A DNA stretch of 64,000 nt from Poseidonibacter antarcticus (GCF_003667345.1 NZ_RCWF01000002.1:186001-250000); one strand, 5' to 3'. Shown: positions 43,055 through 53,280, counted from the first letter of the stretch. Notes: a model not told the origin generated them from the letters alone. A program made the numbers and translations.

Positions 43055-46000
43055 TTAACTTGTTACACCATCTGAGATAGATTGTTCTACTTTTATTTGA
43101 ACTGTTGTATCTACTATTTGTGCATTTCCATCTGTTGATACTAAATCAGAATTTTCTGAAGAAACTTTATTTACTTCACTTTCATCTTCTTCAAGTCCAG
43201 GAATATTATTTGATGTTTCCAAAAGATCGTCTAATACTTCAGAAATTTCATCATCTTTATTATCTAAATTAATTTCTTCTTTTTGAAGTTCAGAAACATT
43301 ATCAAAATTTATTCCATTATCAATAAGTTCTGTCGAAAGTTCTTCTACTACTTCATCTGATTCTTCTTCTACAGATTCATCTTCAAGGATTACTTTTTCA
43401 GTCTCGTCTACAACTTCTGGATTTATATCATTTATTGTAATTCCTAATTCACTCAATGTAATTAATTCATCATCACCTATATCATTTGAATCTAACTCTG
43501 ATATAATTTCTCCTGATGCATTTTTAAATGTAATACTATCACCTTCATCATAAGTAAATAATCCATTTTCATCTGTAATACTTTCAAATCCTGAACTTGT
43601 TGTATATGATACTCCATCAATTGCTTCTGTTCCTAATGTTGCTGTTAATATACTATCTTCAACTACAACATCATCAGAAGTTCTTTCATCAAATTCACTT
43701 TCATCAATTCCTGCATATTCTTCAAGCATATCTTGAACATGTTCCATTGCTGTATCTTCATCTACATATGTTTGACCTATATTTTCAACAAATACTTTTA
43801 CTTCTTCTTCAGATGCTGTTTTAAGGTTAATATATGAATCAACCAATGCTACTCTTGTTTCATCTGTAATTACAATATTATCACTAGCATCACTATCGAT
43901 TGACTGTAAGAATGTTGCTAAGTTTTCTAGATATTCATCATTTACATTTGTATGTTCTACATCTGCTATATCTTGAAGGAACACTTTTCCATTTGCAAGG
44001 TCTTCTGCTGTTACTACACCTAAAACAACTGCTCCTACACTAAACGTTACACTATCACCTTCTTTATAGTTAAAGTCTCCATTTGAGTCTGTTAGTCCTT
44101 TTAGTCCTGAACTTGTCTCATATTCTACACCTTCTACTATTCCATCGATTAGCGTTGCTGTTTTTGTTGCTGTTGATGTAAGGGATACTATTCCATCATT
44201 AAATTGAATATTTTCAACATTATTTACAGTAAGTTCATATCCTGCATCCCATTGACTCCATGCATTATATGTTAATGCTTTTATAGTATAACTGCCATCA
44301 TTATTTTCAACAATATCAAATTTTGTTGTTCCATCATCTTGATTATGATTAATAACTAAAGTATCATTTCCATCTTCACCATTAATAACTTGTCCTGTTC
44401 CCTTCCAAAAACTATCAGGTGTATTTATTGTATCATCGCCACTTCCTGCATTAATGATTTTATTATTACCTTCACCTATATTTATAGTATCTGATCCTTC
44501 TGTGCCATTAATAACTTCTTTATCCTCCCAAGAATTATATGAACTATTAATTTCATTATTCGAACTTTCCTGTACTTTTGAATTATCTGATGACGTATCA
44601 TTAGTAGATTTATTTAAACTTGTTTTTAAACTCACAGTATCACTTGATATTGTTGTATCACTATCCGTTGCTGTTGCAACATTATCCTCATCTTCATTAT
44701 CTCTAGTTTCTGTAGCACTTGCTGTTATAGTTAAATCAACATTTTCAGTTCCTTCAGGAACAGTCATTTTGATATTTGTATAATCGATAGACTTTACATC
44801 TTCTGTAGTAGTTAATTGCCAAGTACCATTGCCTTGATCAACTAAATTATTTAAATCAAAACTTGCATTATTAGGAACACCACTTATTTCTACACTTAAT
44901 GTTTCACTTCCATCTATATCTGCTAAAGCGGCACTTATATCGACATTGTATTCTATTGTTGGGCTTGCATATCGTATCTCTTCGATATGATTTACTGTTA
45001 ATGTTTGGTTTGTATCCTTATCAATTATTTGAGCTGCTATTACACCATTGTTATTTGTATAATTATTTACAGTGTAACTCGATTCAGATTTACCTAGTAC
45101 TAATATATCTTTCCCATTTCCACCATCTAAAGATGTATTGCCACCGATGTTTCCATTTATTTGAATTACATCAGGACCATTTCCACCTTTTATATTGGTA
45201 CCACCAGCTGTATTACCAATAATAACATGATCTTTACCATTTCCAACATCTATATTTTGATTAGAAGATAAATCTCCAAAGTTATGTTCCGTATATCCAT
45301 TTAAATTTCCAAGATTTACAGCACTTCCAGTTGAGTCTACTTTTGTTACATCAATACTTACAGTAGTTGGAGCATCAGCAACAGCTTTAACATCAATAGT
45401 TGTAGTATATGCATCACCAAAATAAGTTCCATTCCCGACTTCAAATTTAAAACTTCCATCTTCATCGCTATTAGCAGTTGGTTCAAATACAAGTTTTCCA
45501 GCTGCTATATTAGCTAAAGAGATAACAGTACCTGCTCCAATTGCCACTTTTGAAGTAGCTGTTATAATAGTTGATTCTCCATCTTTATTGATAATAGTAT
45601 CTCCACTTGTTACATTTAAATAAAGTGTACCATTTGTTGGAAGCTCAGTTATTTTAAATTCTGTTGTAGTAGTAGCAGTATAATCACCAAAATCATTTAT
45701 TGTTAAACTATAATAAGATGTCTCTTCGTCAGTATTAATAACATCATTTGTTGATATTAATGGATCTGGAGCAAAATTAAAAGTTTCACTTGTAGTATTA
45801 ACTTTCTCATAACCTCCACCAATCACTTCTGTTACTTTTACCTCTATACTAGATAAATCCTCCAATGCAGCTATTTGTATCGCATCAAGTGTTACTGTTC
45901 CTCTTCCTGTTGCATTTAATGCAACATCATAATTATCATTACCTATCTGAACTTTAACTGTTGCATTACCATGAGGGGGATAATCTTCATCCATTTGAAT

Positions 46001-48484
46001 ACTAAAAGTTATACTACCATCTGAAGTTACTATATCAGTTATGCTACTATCAACAACTTCTGTATAAACTATCTTATTGATTAAATAATCATCCACATAA
46101 TTTGGTGCTGAAAACTCTACTTTATCAAAAGATACTATATCTGTATCTGTAGAGTTAGGTAATTCAAAAGTATATGGATTATCTACTTTATCAGAACTTC
46201 CTACTGCATTTACCATTTTTATTTGAGTCCCTGATGCATCATAATAAGTAACAAAAGCTTGTGTAGTACTTGAACCATCTCCTGTCACAGTTGCAGAACC
46301 AACAACATCACCATCATCATAGAAAGTTACTTCTGCAGTCTCATGATTATTTCTCCAAGCAAAAGCAACATCAAGTGAATTTACATCATTATCAAAATCA
46401 ACAACAATTTTTTCATTTAATCCTAACTCTGTTGTAGCACCATTTGAAAGATTTGTACTTGTTACACCAAATCCATCATGATTTGTACCACTAACGATAG
46501 ATAGATCTCTCTCTTCTCCATCTGTTCCAATGGCAGTAACTTTGACACCATTTGTACCACTTACATCAGTTGTTATATCAATAACTTTTGGTGTTGTTGC
46601 ATCTGCTGTTATTGTTACATTTACGGGGTCACTATCATCAATTATTTTTGTAATAGCAGGTGTGTCATCAAAAGTTAGATTTTCTAAACTTCCTACTTGC
46701 CATGCATTTTCTTCATTTACAAATGAGATTGATGCAGATAAAGAGTCATTATCGATATATTTATCTTCACTAGAACCATCATTATCTCTATTTACCTCTG
46801 TTGCTTTTACAATTCCAAAAGATTCTCCAGCTTTTATTGTAATAGTTAAAGAATCAGAAGCACTTGCAGGTTCTCCATCTATTCCAACATTCAATGTAAC
46901 AATTATATCATTTTTAGCTATAACACCATCTGGTAATGAAGCTGTATATGTAATATCGTTTCTGGCTTCAAAATCACCTTCAGGATTTGGATCTTCGTTT
47001 ACTGATGCTGAAGCTGTTAATGTTACTGTTGTTTCATTTTCAGTATCTGTTACATTTGCTGTTGCACTTGCTCCATCTACACTTACATTTTCAAAGTTTC
47101 CACCGTTAATTGCTGTTACTACTACTTCATAACTTTGTGAATCATTATATACATCTGAATCTTGTGTATCAATTGTTAATGTACCTTTTCCACTTGCATC
47201 TAAAGCTACTGTTTGTTCAACTCCATTTACAGTTACTGTTGCAGTTGCACTTGTATTCGCATCTGGTGCGTTTGAAGTTTGGATTGTAAATGTTACATTT
47301 GCTGCATCTTCATTTACATCTGCTGTACTTACACTTACTGTTGTTGTTTGATTCACATCATCGATATTTGCACTTACTGTTGTAGTTGTGTCTGCTGTTA
47401 ATTTCTCAAAGTTTCCACCACTTACTTCTGTAATTTTATTATCTAATGTACTTGCATCTTGATATACATCTTCTGTATTTGTGTTTGTAACTTCTAATGT
47501 TCCTGTAGTTCCCTCAGTAATTGTAATATCACCAAGTGTTGTTTTTACTACTACTGGATCATCCCCTTCTAAAACTGCGTTTGAAAGTGTTGCTGTAAAT
47601 GTTACAGTTTGTGTTGCTTCATCTGTATTTGTTGCAGCTAAACTTACTGTTGTTTCATTTTCAGTATCTGTTACATTTGCTGTTGCACTTGCTCCATCTA
47701 CACTTACATTTTCAAAGTTTCCACCGTTAATTGCTGTTACTACTACTTCATAACTTTGTGAATCATTATATACATCTGAATCTTGTGTATCAATTGTTAA
47801 TGTACCTTTTCCACTTGCATCTAAAGCTACTGTTTGTTCAACTCCATTTACAGTTACTGTTGCAGTTGCACTTGTATTCGCATCTGGTGCGTTTGAAGTT
47901 TGGATTGTAAATGTTACATTTGCTGCATCTTCATTTACATCTGCTGTACTTACACTTACTGTTGTTGTATCAGTCTCAGATTCGAGAACTAGTTCTGGTT
48001 CTGACTCTATTCTATCTTCATCAGTATTTTGTATTTCTGTATTAAATTCATCTTCTCTTAAATTACTAGTAATATTAGTTGAATCAGCAGTTCTTACATC
48101 AGATACTTCATTAATATCTGTATTATCTAGTACTGTTTCTTCACCTAATGCTGTTTCTTCCTCTGTAGCATCTATATTATTTTCAGTAGATTCTACATCT
48201 TCATTTAGGCCTTCTCTAGTAAAAAATAATTCTTCTGTACCTGATACTATCTCAATTAATGAAGAATTATTAAGTTGCATTTGTCCATTATTAAGAACAA
48301 CTACATCATTTGATAAAAGTTGAATTTCTATTTGTGATGATGACGAATTTGCACTATCTCCAAATACTGTATCATTTTCATAAATCTCGTCACCAACTTC
48401 TAAAACTCTAACATTACCATTTTCATCTTTTACTTTGAAAATTCCATTTGATAAGCTTTTAACATTTCCTGTAATCTTCGCCAT
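43055..48484 (-). CDS. Giant retention-module adhesin (type I secretion, Ig-like repeats)
   Basis: 1809 residues. No Sec signal; residues 1-80 are a retention module (GNVKSLSNGIFKVKDENGNV, LEVGDEIYENDTVFGD, IQLLSNDVVVLNNG). Next come an acidic linker, then T1SS Ig-like repeats, two of them (about 173-280 and 380-487) identical; a cadherin-like part near 905-1010; two RTX-like stretches (near 1083-1130 and 1323-1362) with GG-x-G-x-D; two copies of a ETSSG..T/S-D..G-x-F-x-Y-x-E-GDS module (near 1465 and 1630); and an acidic tail. Such proteins are exported by type I systems and held in the outer membrane for biofilm adhesion. No secretion genes lie in the window. Confidence 0.85.
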   Translation of the reverse strand: MAKITGNVKSLSNGIFKVKDENGNVRVLEVGDEIYENDTVFGDSANSSSSQIEIQLLSNDVVVLNNGQMQLNNSSLIEIVSGTEELFFTREGLNEDVESTENNIDATEEETALGEETVLDNTDINEVSDVRTADSTNITSNLREDEFNTEIQNTDEDRIESEPELVLESETDTTTVSVSTADVNEDAANVTFTIQTSNAPDANTSATATVTVNGVEQTVALDASGKGTLTIDTQDSDVYNDSQSYEVVVTAINGGNFENVSVDGASATANVTDTENETTVSLAATNTDEATQTVTFTATLSNAVLEGDDPVVVKTTLGDITITEGTTGTLEVTNTNTEDVYQDASTLDNKITEVSGGNFEKLTADTTTTVSANIDDVNQTTTVSVSTADVNEDAANVTFTIQTSNAPDANTSATATVTVNGVEQTVALDASGKGTLTIDTQDSDVYNDSQSYEVVVTAINGGNFENVSVDGASATANVTDTENETTVTLTASASVNEDPNPEGDFEARNDITYTASLPDGVIAKNDIIVTLNVGIDGEPASASDSLTITIKAGESFGIVKATEVNRDNDGSSEDKYIDNDSLSASISFVNEENAWQVGSLENLTFDDTPAITKIIDDSDPVNVTITADATTPKVIDITTDVSGTNGVKVTAIGTDGEERDLSIVSGTNHDGFGVTSTNLSNGATTELGLNEKIVVDFDNDVNSLDVAFAWRNNHETAEVTFYDDGDVVGSATVTGDGSSTTQAFVTYYDASGTQIKMVNAVGSSDKVDNPYTFELPNSTDTDIVSFDKVEFSAPNYVDDYLINKIVYTEVVDSSITDIVTSDGSITFSIQMDEDYPPHGNATVKVQIGNDNYDVALNATGRGTVTLDAIQIAALEDLSSIEVKVTEVIGGGYEKVNTTSETFNFAPDPLISTNDVINTDEETSYYSLTINDFGDYTATTTTEFKITELPTNGTLYLNVTSGDTIINKDGESTIITATSKVAIGAGTVISLANIAAGKLVFEPTANSDEDGSFKFEVGNGTYFGDAYTTTIDVKAVADAPTTVSIDVTKVDSTGSAVNLGNLNGYTEHNFGDLSSNQNIDVGNGKDHVIIGNTAGGTNIKGGNGPDVIQINGNIGGNTSLDGGNGKDILVLGKSESSYTVNNYTNNNGVIAAQIIDKDTNQTLTVNHIEEIRYASPTIEYNVDISAALADIDGSETLSVEISGVPNNASFDLNNLVDQGNGTWQLTTTEDVKSIDYTNIKMTVPEGTENVDLTITASATETRDNEDEDNVATATDSDTTISSDTVSLKTSLNKSTNDTSSDNSKVQESSNNEINSSYNSWEDKEVINGTEGSDTINIGEGNNKIINAGSGDDTINTPDSFWKGTGQVINGEDGNDTLVINHNQDDGTTKFDIVENNDGSYTIKALTYNAWSQWDAGYELTVNNVENIQFNDGIVSLTSTATKTATLIDGIVEGVEYETSSGLKGLTDSNGDFNYKEGDSVTFSVGAVVLGVVTAEDLANGKVFLQDIADVEHTNVNDEYLENLATFLQSIDSDASDNIVITDETRVALVDSYINLKTASEEEVKVFVENIGQTYVDEDTAMEHVQDMLEEYAGIDESEFDERTSDDVVVEDSILTATLGTEAIDGVSYTTSSGFESITDENGLFTYDEGDSITFKNASGEIISELDSNDIGDDELITLSELGITINDINPEVVDETEKVILEDESVEEESDEVVEELSTELIDNGINFDNVSELQKEEINLDNKDDEISEVLDDLLETSNNIPGLEEDESEVNKVSSENSDLVSTDGNAQIVDTTVQIKVEQSISDGVTS
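47023..47347 (-). repeat. 325-bp in-frame duplication inside the adhesin gene, copy 2
   Basis: Matches 47644-47968 base for base as read by eye, offset 621 bases (207 codons). Encodes one Ig-like repeat. Lack of silent differences implies recent duplication or gene conversion. Confidence 0.9.
47644..47968 (-). repeat. 325-bp in-frame duplication inside the adhesin gene, copy 1
   Basis: Partner of 47023-47347. A diverged Ig-like repeat lies between the two copies, so the unit gained or lost by recombination would be 207 codons. Confidence 0.9.
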
Positions 48485-48523
48485 AACTTTTCCTTAAGGA
48501 ATATTTTATTTTATTATTTTTAA

Positions 48524-48552
48524 ATATTACCACAATTTTATATATTTGTAAA
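48524..48552 (-). promoter_or_regulatory. Sigma-70-type promoter of the adhesin gene
   Basis: TTTACA (48547-48552) and TAATAT (48524-48529) on the minus strand, spaced by exactly 17 bases, about 40 bases before the adhesin start. Confidence 0.6.
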
Positions 48553-48554
48553 TA

Positions 48555-48566
48555 ACCCAGTGGGGT
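48555..48566. promoter_or_regulatory. G/C-rich palindrome abutting the adhesin -35 box
   Basis: ACCC-AGTG-GGGT, arms of four, the only G/C-rich patch in the gap, two bases upstream of the -35 box. A candidate operator; no binding protein is known from the sequence. Confidence 0.4.
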
Positions 48567-48672
48567 GATATAAATGAATTTAATACTTAAATATTATTAA
48601 ATTATTTAGTTTAGGAACTTTATTTATTAAAACGTGCTATATAGAGTGTTTGTATTACAGATAGTATTTTGT

Positions 48673-48698
48673 AAACTAGACATTTTTTTGTCTAGTTT
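48673..48698. terminator. Hairpin downstream of the DUF3553 gene
   Basis: Perfect 10-bp stem (48673-48682 and 48689-48698) around a T6 loop. The T-run lies on the + side, yet the only gene near is the minus-strand DUF3553 gene ending at 48787. Confidence 0.5.
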
Positions 48699-48786
48699 TT
48701 ATAGATTTACTACTAAAAATTCACTTTGATATTTTATATTAACAAAAAAGGAAAAGATATATATTATAGTAGAATAAATTATATGT

Positions 48787-49632
48787 TTAAGAGTTTTTTT
48801 CTGATATACAACAAATAAAAGATTGCACATCTATCATATCTTTTGGTTCAAGTTCTGTAATATTATTCTTTAAATATTTAGCAAATTTTTGAACTCTGTT
48901 ATAAGTATTCCAATTTAATTTTAATTTATATTTAATATCATAGCCTACTATATCAGTAATACTTTGTATAGTTGTCGGTTTAATAAACATATGATTATTT
49001 GAATGGATTAAGAATTGGAAATATGAGACTATTGTCCATTTATTTGCATTTATTGATTCTAAAACTGCACAAAATTTATTAAAATGTAGTTTTTCATTTT
49101 CTTCATCATACAACAAATTAAATAACAATTTTGAAAATTCTTCTTTTGATTCATCTGATTCTAATCCGTTTTTAATTGCTAATTTTTCATTTGGTAAAAT
49201 TAAAGTTGTTGTATTTATAATTTTTAATGCTCTTTTTACAATTTCTTCGTAATTATCATTTTTTAAGAGTTCTTCATATTCTTCTTTATTAAGTAAGTCA
49301 ATTGCTAAATCTTTTGCTTTTATTTTATAATTTCTTTTTTTCTGTACATAATCTTCACCACTAAATCCATCTTCATAGTTTTCTAGAAAATATTTTATTA
49401 AGTTAGAATTAGGAATAAATTTTTCACTATTTTCAGTATTTATATTTTCAAATAGTTCATTAGTTATTTCATCAATTTCTACTAATGGATTTTGTTTTCT
49501 ATTAAATTTTTTTAAACCACAATTTAAGAAAAATACTTCATAAATATTATTTCCAGTATTTTCTAATACCTTACCTGCTCCCCATTCTTCTTTCAAAGGA
49601 TTTTTTACACATATGTCTTTTTTTAATATCAT
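48787..49632 (-). CDS. DUF3553-containing protein of unknown function
   Basis: 281 residues, cytoplasmic. The first ~60 residues (VKNPLKEEWGAGKVLENTGNNI... VFFLNCGLKKF) match the DUF3553 module, a small SH3-like domain often joined to helicases. The remaining 220 residues are helical, with DGFSGEDYVQKKRNY near 92 and IVSYFQFLIHSNNHMFIKPTT near 199; no family was recognised. Single gene with AAAGAAG before the ATG. Confidence 0.65.
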   Translation of the reverse strand: MILKKDICVKNPLKEEWGAGKVLENTGNNIYEVFFLNCGLKKFNRKQNPLVEIDEITNELFENINTENSEKFIPNSNLIKYFLENYEDGFSGEDYVQKKRNYKIKAKDLAIDLLNKEEYEELLKNDNYEEIVKRALKIINTTTLILPNEKLAIKNGLESDESKEEFSKLLFNLLYDEENEKLHFNKFCAVLESINANKWTIVSYFQFLIHSNNHMFIKPTTIQSITDIVGYDIKYKLKLNWNTYNRVQKFAKYLKNNITELEPKDMIDVQSFICCISEKNS

Positions 49633-49949
49633 TTAGTCTTCTTTATTTTAATATTTACAAGTATTTGATAATAAAATATATTTAAATCCATTTTATTACA
49701 AAACACTAATAACTCTTAGTTTAGCACTTATTTATAAATTCCAGCATATTTGATACAAAATTACTTTCTTAAAGACTCTAAATTCTTTCTTTTTTATATT
49801 TTAATAACTGATGTTTTTATGAATTAGTTTTATAACTTTATTGTTTATTTCAGATATGCCAATATATAAATATACTAAAATTTATAGTTATTTAAAATTC
49901 TTTAGAAAAATGATAAATTTTATTAAATACGTACTTAACGTGTTTTGAA
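49633..49949. other. AT-rich gap without a recognised gene
   Basis: 317 bases between the DUF3553 gene and a small membrane-protein gene. No frame above 20 residues with a ribosome site, no strong hairpin and no promoter pair could be made out. Confidence 0.5.
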
Positions 49950-50135
49950 CTAATTATTTTTTGGGAATATTAATTTTACATAAAGATATATAACAATTGG
50001 AAGAATTGCAAAAAGTATAATAAAAGTTATTATACCAATTTTTATTTGTATTGATATAAACATTATAAGAGCATAAATAATCATTATAATAATTCTTACT
50101 TTTTTATCTAAATTATTTAATTTTTTTAGATTCAT
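49950..50135 (-). CDS. Small two-span membrane protein
   Basis: 61 residues from the ATG at 50133-50135 (an ATG three codons further up is possible). A basic start (MNLKKLNNLDKKVR) precedes hydrophobic segments about 17-35 and 38-55. No family; ribosome site weak. Reported because the hydrophobic pattern and basic start are coherent. Confidence 0.45.
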   Translation of the reverse strand: MNLKKLNNLDKKVRIIIMIIYALIMFISIQIKIGIITFIILFAILPIVIYLYVKLIFPKNN

Positions 50136-50297
50136 AAAATACACTTTATCTTAATTTTTTTAATTATACAATTAATTTAAATAAAATATACTATTTGTAT
50201 TAAAATTTAATTTTTATTATCCTTTAATTTTTAGCTATCGATACATTTTTTATAGCTTCTGTTTTAAACTAGATATTTTAATCTATTTTTATTGTTT

Positions 50298-50522
50298 TTA
50301 TTTCTTCTTATTTTTCTTTTTTGAAGCTTTAGCCATTTTAGCTTTTTTCTTAGCTTTTGCTTTTGCTAAATCTACATTAGCACCTTTTCTAGCATTTATA
50401 ACTTGTTCACTTGTTTCTTTGTGATTAAAGCCTACTAGAACTGGATTTTTATTTTGATTAGACTTCATTGCAATCTTATCACCTTTAGTTGTATCTACAC
50501 TAGAAGTATTTTTTCTTGACAT
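50298..50522 (-). CDS. Small basic protein with a Lys-rich tail
   Basis: 74 residues. The first half is polar (SRKNTSSVDTTKGDKIAMKS); the last ~25 residues are almost all Lys and Ala (AKAKAKKKAKMAKASKKKNKKK-like). The tail recalls histone-H1-like nucleic-acid-binding tails, but the head has no known domain. TTAAGGT precedes the ATG. Function unknown. Confidence 0.6.
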   Translation of the reverse strand: MSRKNTSSVDTTKGDKIAMKSNQNKNPVLVGFNHKETSEQVINARKGANVDLAKAKAKKKAKMAKASKKKNKKK

Positions 50523-50587
50523 TTTTTACCTTAAGTTTTATAATTATCGTATTCTATTGAAACTTCAATTACAAAGAGTTAAAAAAA

Positions 50588-51775
50588 CTACTTTTGACAT
50601 TCTTGTGCAGTAATCATTTGTAAATAATCTTTGAAATAAATCTTTTCATTATTTTCTATATATACTCTTGGTACTCTCTTATTAATCATACAAACAATTT
50701 CATAATTAATTGTGTCTAATGATTCAGAAACACTATCAATTGAAATTCCATTTTCATCATTTCCACCAAATAAAACAACCTCATCACCAATTTTAACATC
50801 GAGACCTGTAATATCAATAAGACATTGATCCATACAAATATTTCCAATAATAGGCACTTTTTTATCTTTTACCATTACAAAAGCTTTCCCTGATAACATT
50901 CTTGTAAGTCCATCAGCATAACCAATTGGAAGAGTTGCTACTTGTGTGTTATATTCACATTTATGTTTTAAACCATAACTAACACCCTGCCCTTTTTCAA
51001 TCTGTTTTACTTGAGAAACTTTTGCTTTTAAACACATAACTTCTTTTAGATTTATTTTATTATGGTTTACATATTTTGAAGGATATAAACCATATAACAT
51101 AATCCCAGCACGAACCATATCTTTGTTATATTCAGGTAAATCAATAATAGCTGCACTATTTGAAACGTGTTTAATAGGAATATCTAAACCTTTTTGTTTT
51201 AAAGCATTAACAACATTTTCATAAGATTTTACTTGTTTTCTTGTATATTCTTTATCTATTTCATCAGCAGTTGCAAAGTGAGTAAAAATACCTTCAATAT
51301 ATAAACCATCAAGTTTACTCATTTGTAATATCGAATCAATTGTTTCTTGACTTTCTTGCATACCTAATCTATTCATTCCTGAATCAATTTTAATATGTAT
51401 AGTCATTTTCTTATTTAGACTAAGTGCCGTTTTTGAAAAAAATTTTGCTTGTCTTAAAGAATAAACAGTTTGAATTATATTATTTTGAAGTATTTCTTCT
51501 GTTAATTCATCAGGAGTATAACCTAATACTAAAATTTCAATATCAGGGAAAGAAGCTCTTAATTGTATTGCTTCAGATAATGTAGCAACTGCAAATCTAT
51601 TCGCACCATTGTCAAGTAGAGTTTGAGCAATTGATACTGCTCCATGCCCATAACCATCTGCTTTTATCACAGCAGTAACTTTAGTATCTTTTTTTACTAT
51701 TCGTCTTGTTTCTCTCATATTATGAGCTAAATTATCCAAATTAATTTCTGCCCATACAGCTCTTGATAATTTCAC
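50588..51775 (-). CDS. alr: Alanine racemase
   Basis: 395 residues, PLP fold-type III. Lys38 in VIKADGYGHGA binds PLP; the second catalytic Tyr lies in GVSYGLKHK near 275. It interconverts L- and D-alanine. GTG start with AGGAG upstream. Last gene of the alanine locus, 83 bases after the symporter; here it may feed D-alanine to DadA as well as to peptidoglycan. No second alr is in the window. Confidence 0.95.
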   Translation of the reverse strand: MKLSRAVWAEINLDNLAHNMRETRRIVKKDTKVTAVIKADGYGHGAVSIAQTLLDNGANRFAVATLSEAIQLRASFPDIEILVLGYTPDELTEEILQNNIIQTVYSLRQAKFFSKTALSLNKKMTIHIKIDSGMNRLGMQESQETIDSILQMSKLDGLYIEGIFTHFATADEIDKEYTRKQVKSYENVVNALKQKGLDIPIKHVSNSAAIIDLPEYNKDMVRAGIMLYGLYPSKYVNHNKINLKEVMCLKAKVSQVKQIEKGQGVSYGLKHKCEYNTQVATLPIGYADGLTRMLSGKAFVMVKDKKVPIIGNICMDQCLIDITGLDVKIGDEVVLFGGNDENGISIDSVSESLDTINYEIVCMINKRVPRVYIENNEKIYFKDYLQMITAQECQK

Positions 51776-51858
51776 TTTTTTCTCCTGATATTACTAATAA
51801 ATTATTTTAACTTTTTTTTATAAGCAGATAGTTTAAATCTGCTTATAACTTTTTTTAA

Positions 51859-53199
51859 TTATGATTTCTTTGGAATACCATTTTCAAAGTATCTATTTGT
51901 TTCAGCTACGATTACTTTAGATAATAAAAGTAAAGCTATTAAGTTTGGTATAGCCATTAATCCATTTGCTAAATCTGAGAAGTTCCATACAAATCTTAAT
52001 TCAGTAACTGCTCCAACCATAACAAAAACTAAAAATATAATTCTATAAAGTATTACTGATTTTTCACCAAAGGCATATTCAAAACCTTTTTCACCAAAAT
52101 ATGACCATCCAAGTAATGTTGAGTAAGCAAAAAATACTGTTGTTGCAAATACAATTATCATACCAGTATCACCTAAGAAGAATTCAAAACTTTTTAAAGT
52201 CAATAATCCAGCACTTCCACCTTCTAACCAAACAGGAGCCATTAAAATTACAGTTGCAGTCATTGTACATACAATTAAAGTATCAATAAGAGTTTGTAAC
52301 ATAGAAACTAAAGCTTGTTTAACAGGATCACTAGTTTGTGCAGCAGCTGCAGCAATTGCACTTGAACCAAGTCCAGCTTCATTTGAAAATAATCCTCTTG
52401 AAACCCCCATTCTAATTGCAGCAGCAACAGCAGCACCAGCAAATCCACCAGCAGCTGCAAAAGGAGCAAAGGCATGTTCAAAAATTAAACCAAAAGCATC
52501 TGGTACTCTATCAAAGTTTGTAACAATAATAAAAAATGCAGAAAGCATATATAATAAAACCATAAAAGGAGAGAAATAAGCTGTAAATTTTCCCATAGTT
52601 TTAATTCCACCAAGAATAACAGCTCCTGTAAGAACAACTAAAACAGCTCCTGTAATCCAAGTAGGAATTTGTGCTTGATCATATAATACAGTTGCAACTG
52701 CATTTGATTGAGTCATATTTCCAGTTCCAAATGAAGCTAAAATAGTTAAGATAGCAAAGGCCATTCCAAGTTTTGGCATATTTAGTCCATTTGTGATGTA
52801 ATACATTGCACCACCTTTATAACCATTTATACCTTTTTCTCTATATTTAACAGCTAAAATAGCTTCTGAATATTTTGTAGCCATTCCTACTAAACCTGTA
52901 ATCCACATCCAGAATATTGCTCCAGGACCTCCAAGTGCAATTGCAGTTGCAACTCCAACAATATTACCAATACCAACAGTTGCACCAAGTGATAACATCA
53001 AAGCAGAAAACTGAGAAATATCACCTTCTGCTTTTTTATCCTTTGCAAAAAGAATTTCTATGGCATGAGCTACAACCTTAAATTGTAGTCCTTTTAAACG
53101 TATAGTTAAGAACAAACCTGTTCCAACAAGTAATATTAGCATAGGAGCACCCCATACTAATGATGATAATGAGCTAATAAAGCCGTTAATTGTTTCCAT
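51859..53199 (-). CDS. Sodium:alanine symporter, AGCS family
   Basis: 446 residues, about eleven spans. LSLGATVGIGNIVGVATAIALGGPGAIFWMW near 68-98 and the glycine/alanine-rich GVSRGLFSNEAGLGSSAIAAAAA near 268-290 are the AGCS signatures. It imports alanine or glycine with Na+. AGGAGAGAAG precedes the ATG. It lies between dadA and alr, but two hairpins in the 158-base gap before it may lower its expression. Confidence 0.93.
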   Translation of the reverse strand: METINGFISSLSSLVWGAPMLILLVGTGLFLTIRLKGLQFKVVAHAIEILFAKDKKAEGDISQFSALMLSLGATVGIGNIVGVATAIALGGPGAIFWMWITGLVGMATKYSEAILAVKYREKGINGYKGGAMYYITNGLNMPKLGMAFAILTILASFGTGNMTQSNAVATVLYDQAQIPTWITGAVLVVLTGAVILGGIKTMGKFTAYFSPFMVLLYMLSAFFIIVTNFDRVPDAFGLIFEHAFAPFAAAGGFAGAAVAAAIRMGVSRGLFSNEAGLGSSAIAAAAAQTSDPVKQALVSMLQTLIDTLIVCTMTATVILMAPVWLEGGSAGLLTLKSFEFFLGDTGMIIVFATTVFFAYSTLLGWSYFGEKGFEYAFGEKSVILYRIIFLVFVMVGAVTELRFVWNFSDLANGLMAIPNLIALLLLSKVIVAETNRYFENGIPKKS

Positions 53200-53280
53200 A
53201 TCTTCTCTCCTTAGATATTCTAATGAGTAATTAAATTATTAAAATTACTCGCATTACGTAACTAACTAAACAACAGTTTA

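Larger units (their letters stand above)
48485..48786. other. Adhesin control region
   Basis: 302 bases. From the adhesin start outward: AAGGAA ribosome site, a promoter (48524-48552), a G/C-rich palindrome (48555-48566), and a hairpin (48673-48698) near the end of the upstream gene. Confidence 0.65.

Noticed and set aside
43597-47753. Long open frames on the + strand opposite the adhesin gene
   Set aside because: They mirror the biased Ser/Thr/Asp/Glu codons of the adhesin, have no ribosome sites and give low-complexity Leu/His/Ser/Val proteins.
47023-47968. CRISPR-like or DNA-level repeat array
   Set aside because: The repeats are long, in frame and encode identical Ig-like domains; there are no short spaced repeats.
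49633-49949. Short frame near 49910 (about 12 residues) as a small peptide gene
   Set aside because: Too short and without a ribosome site to support.
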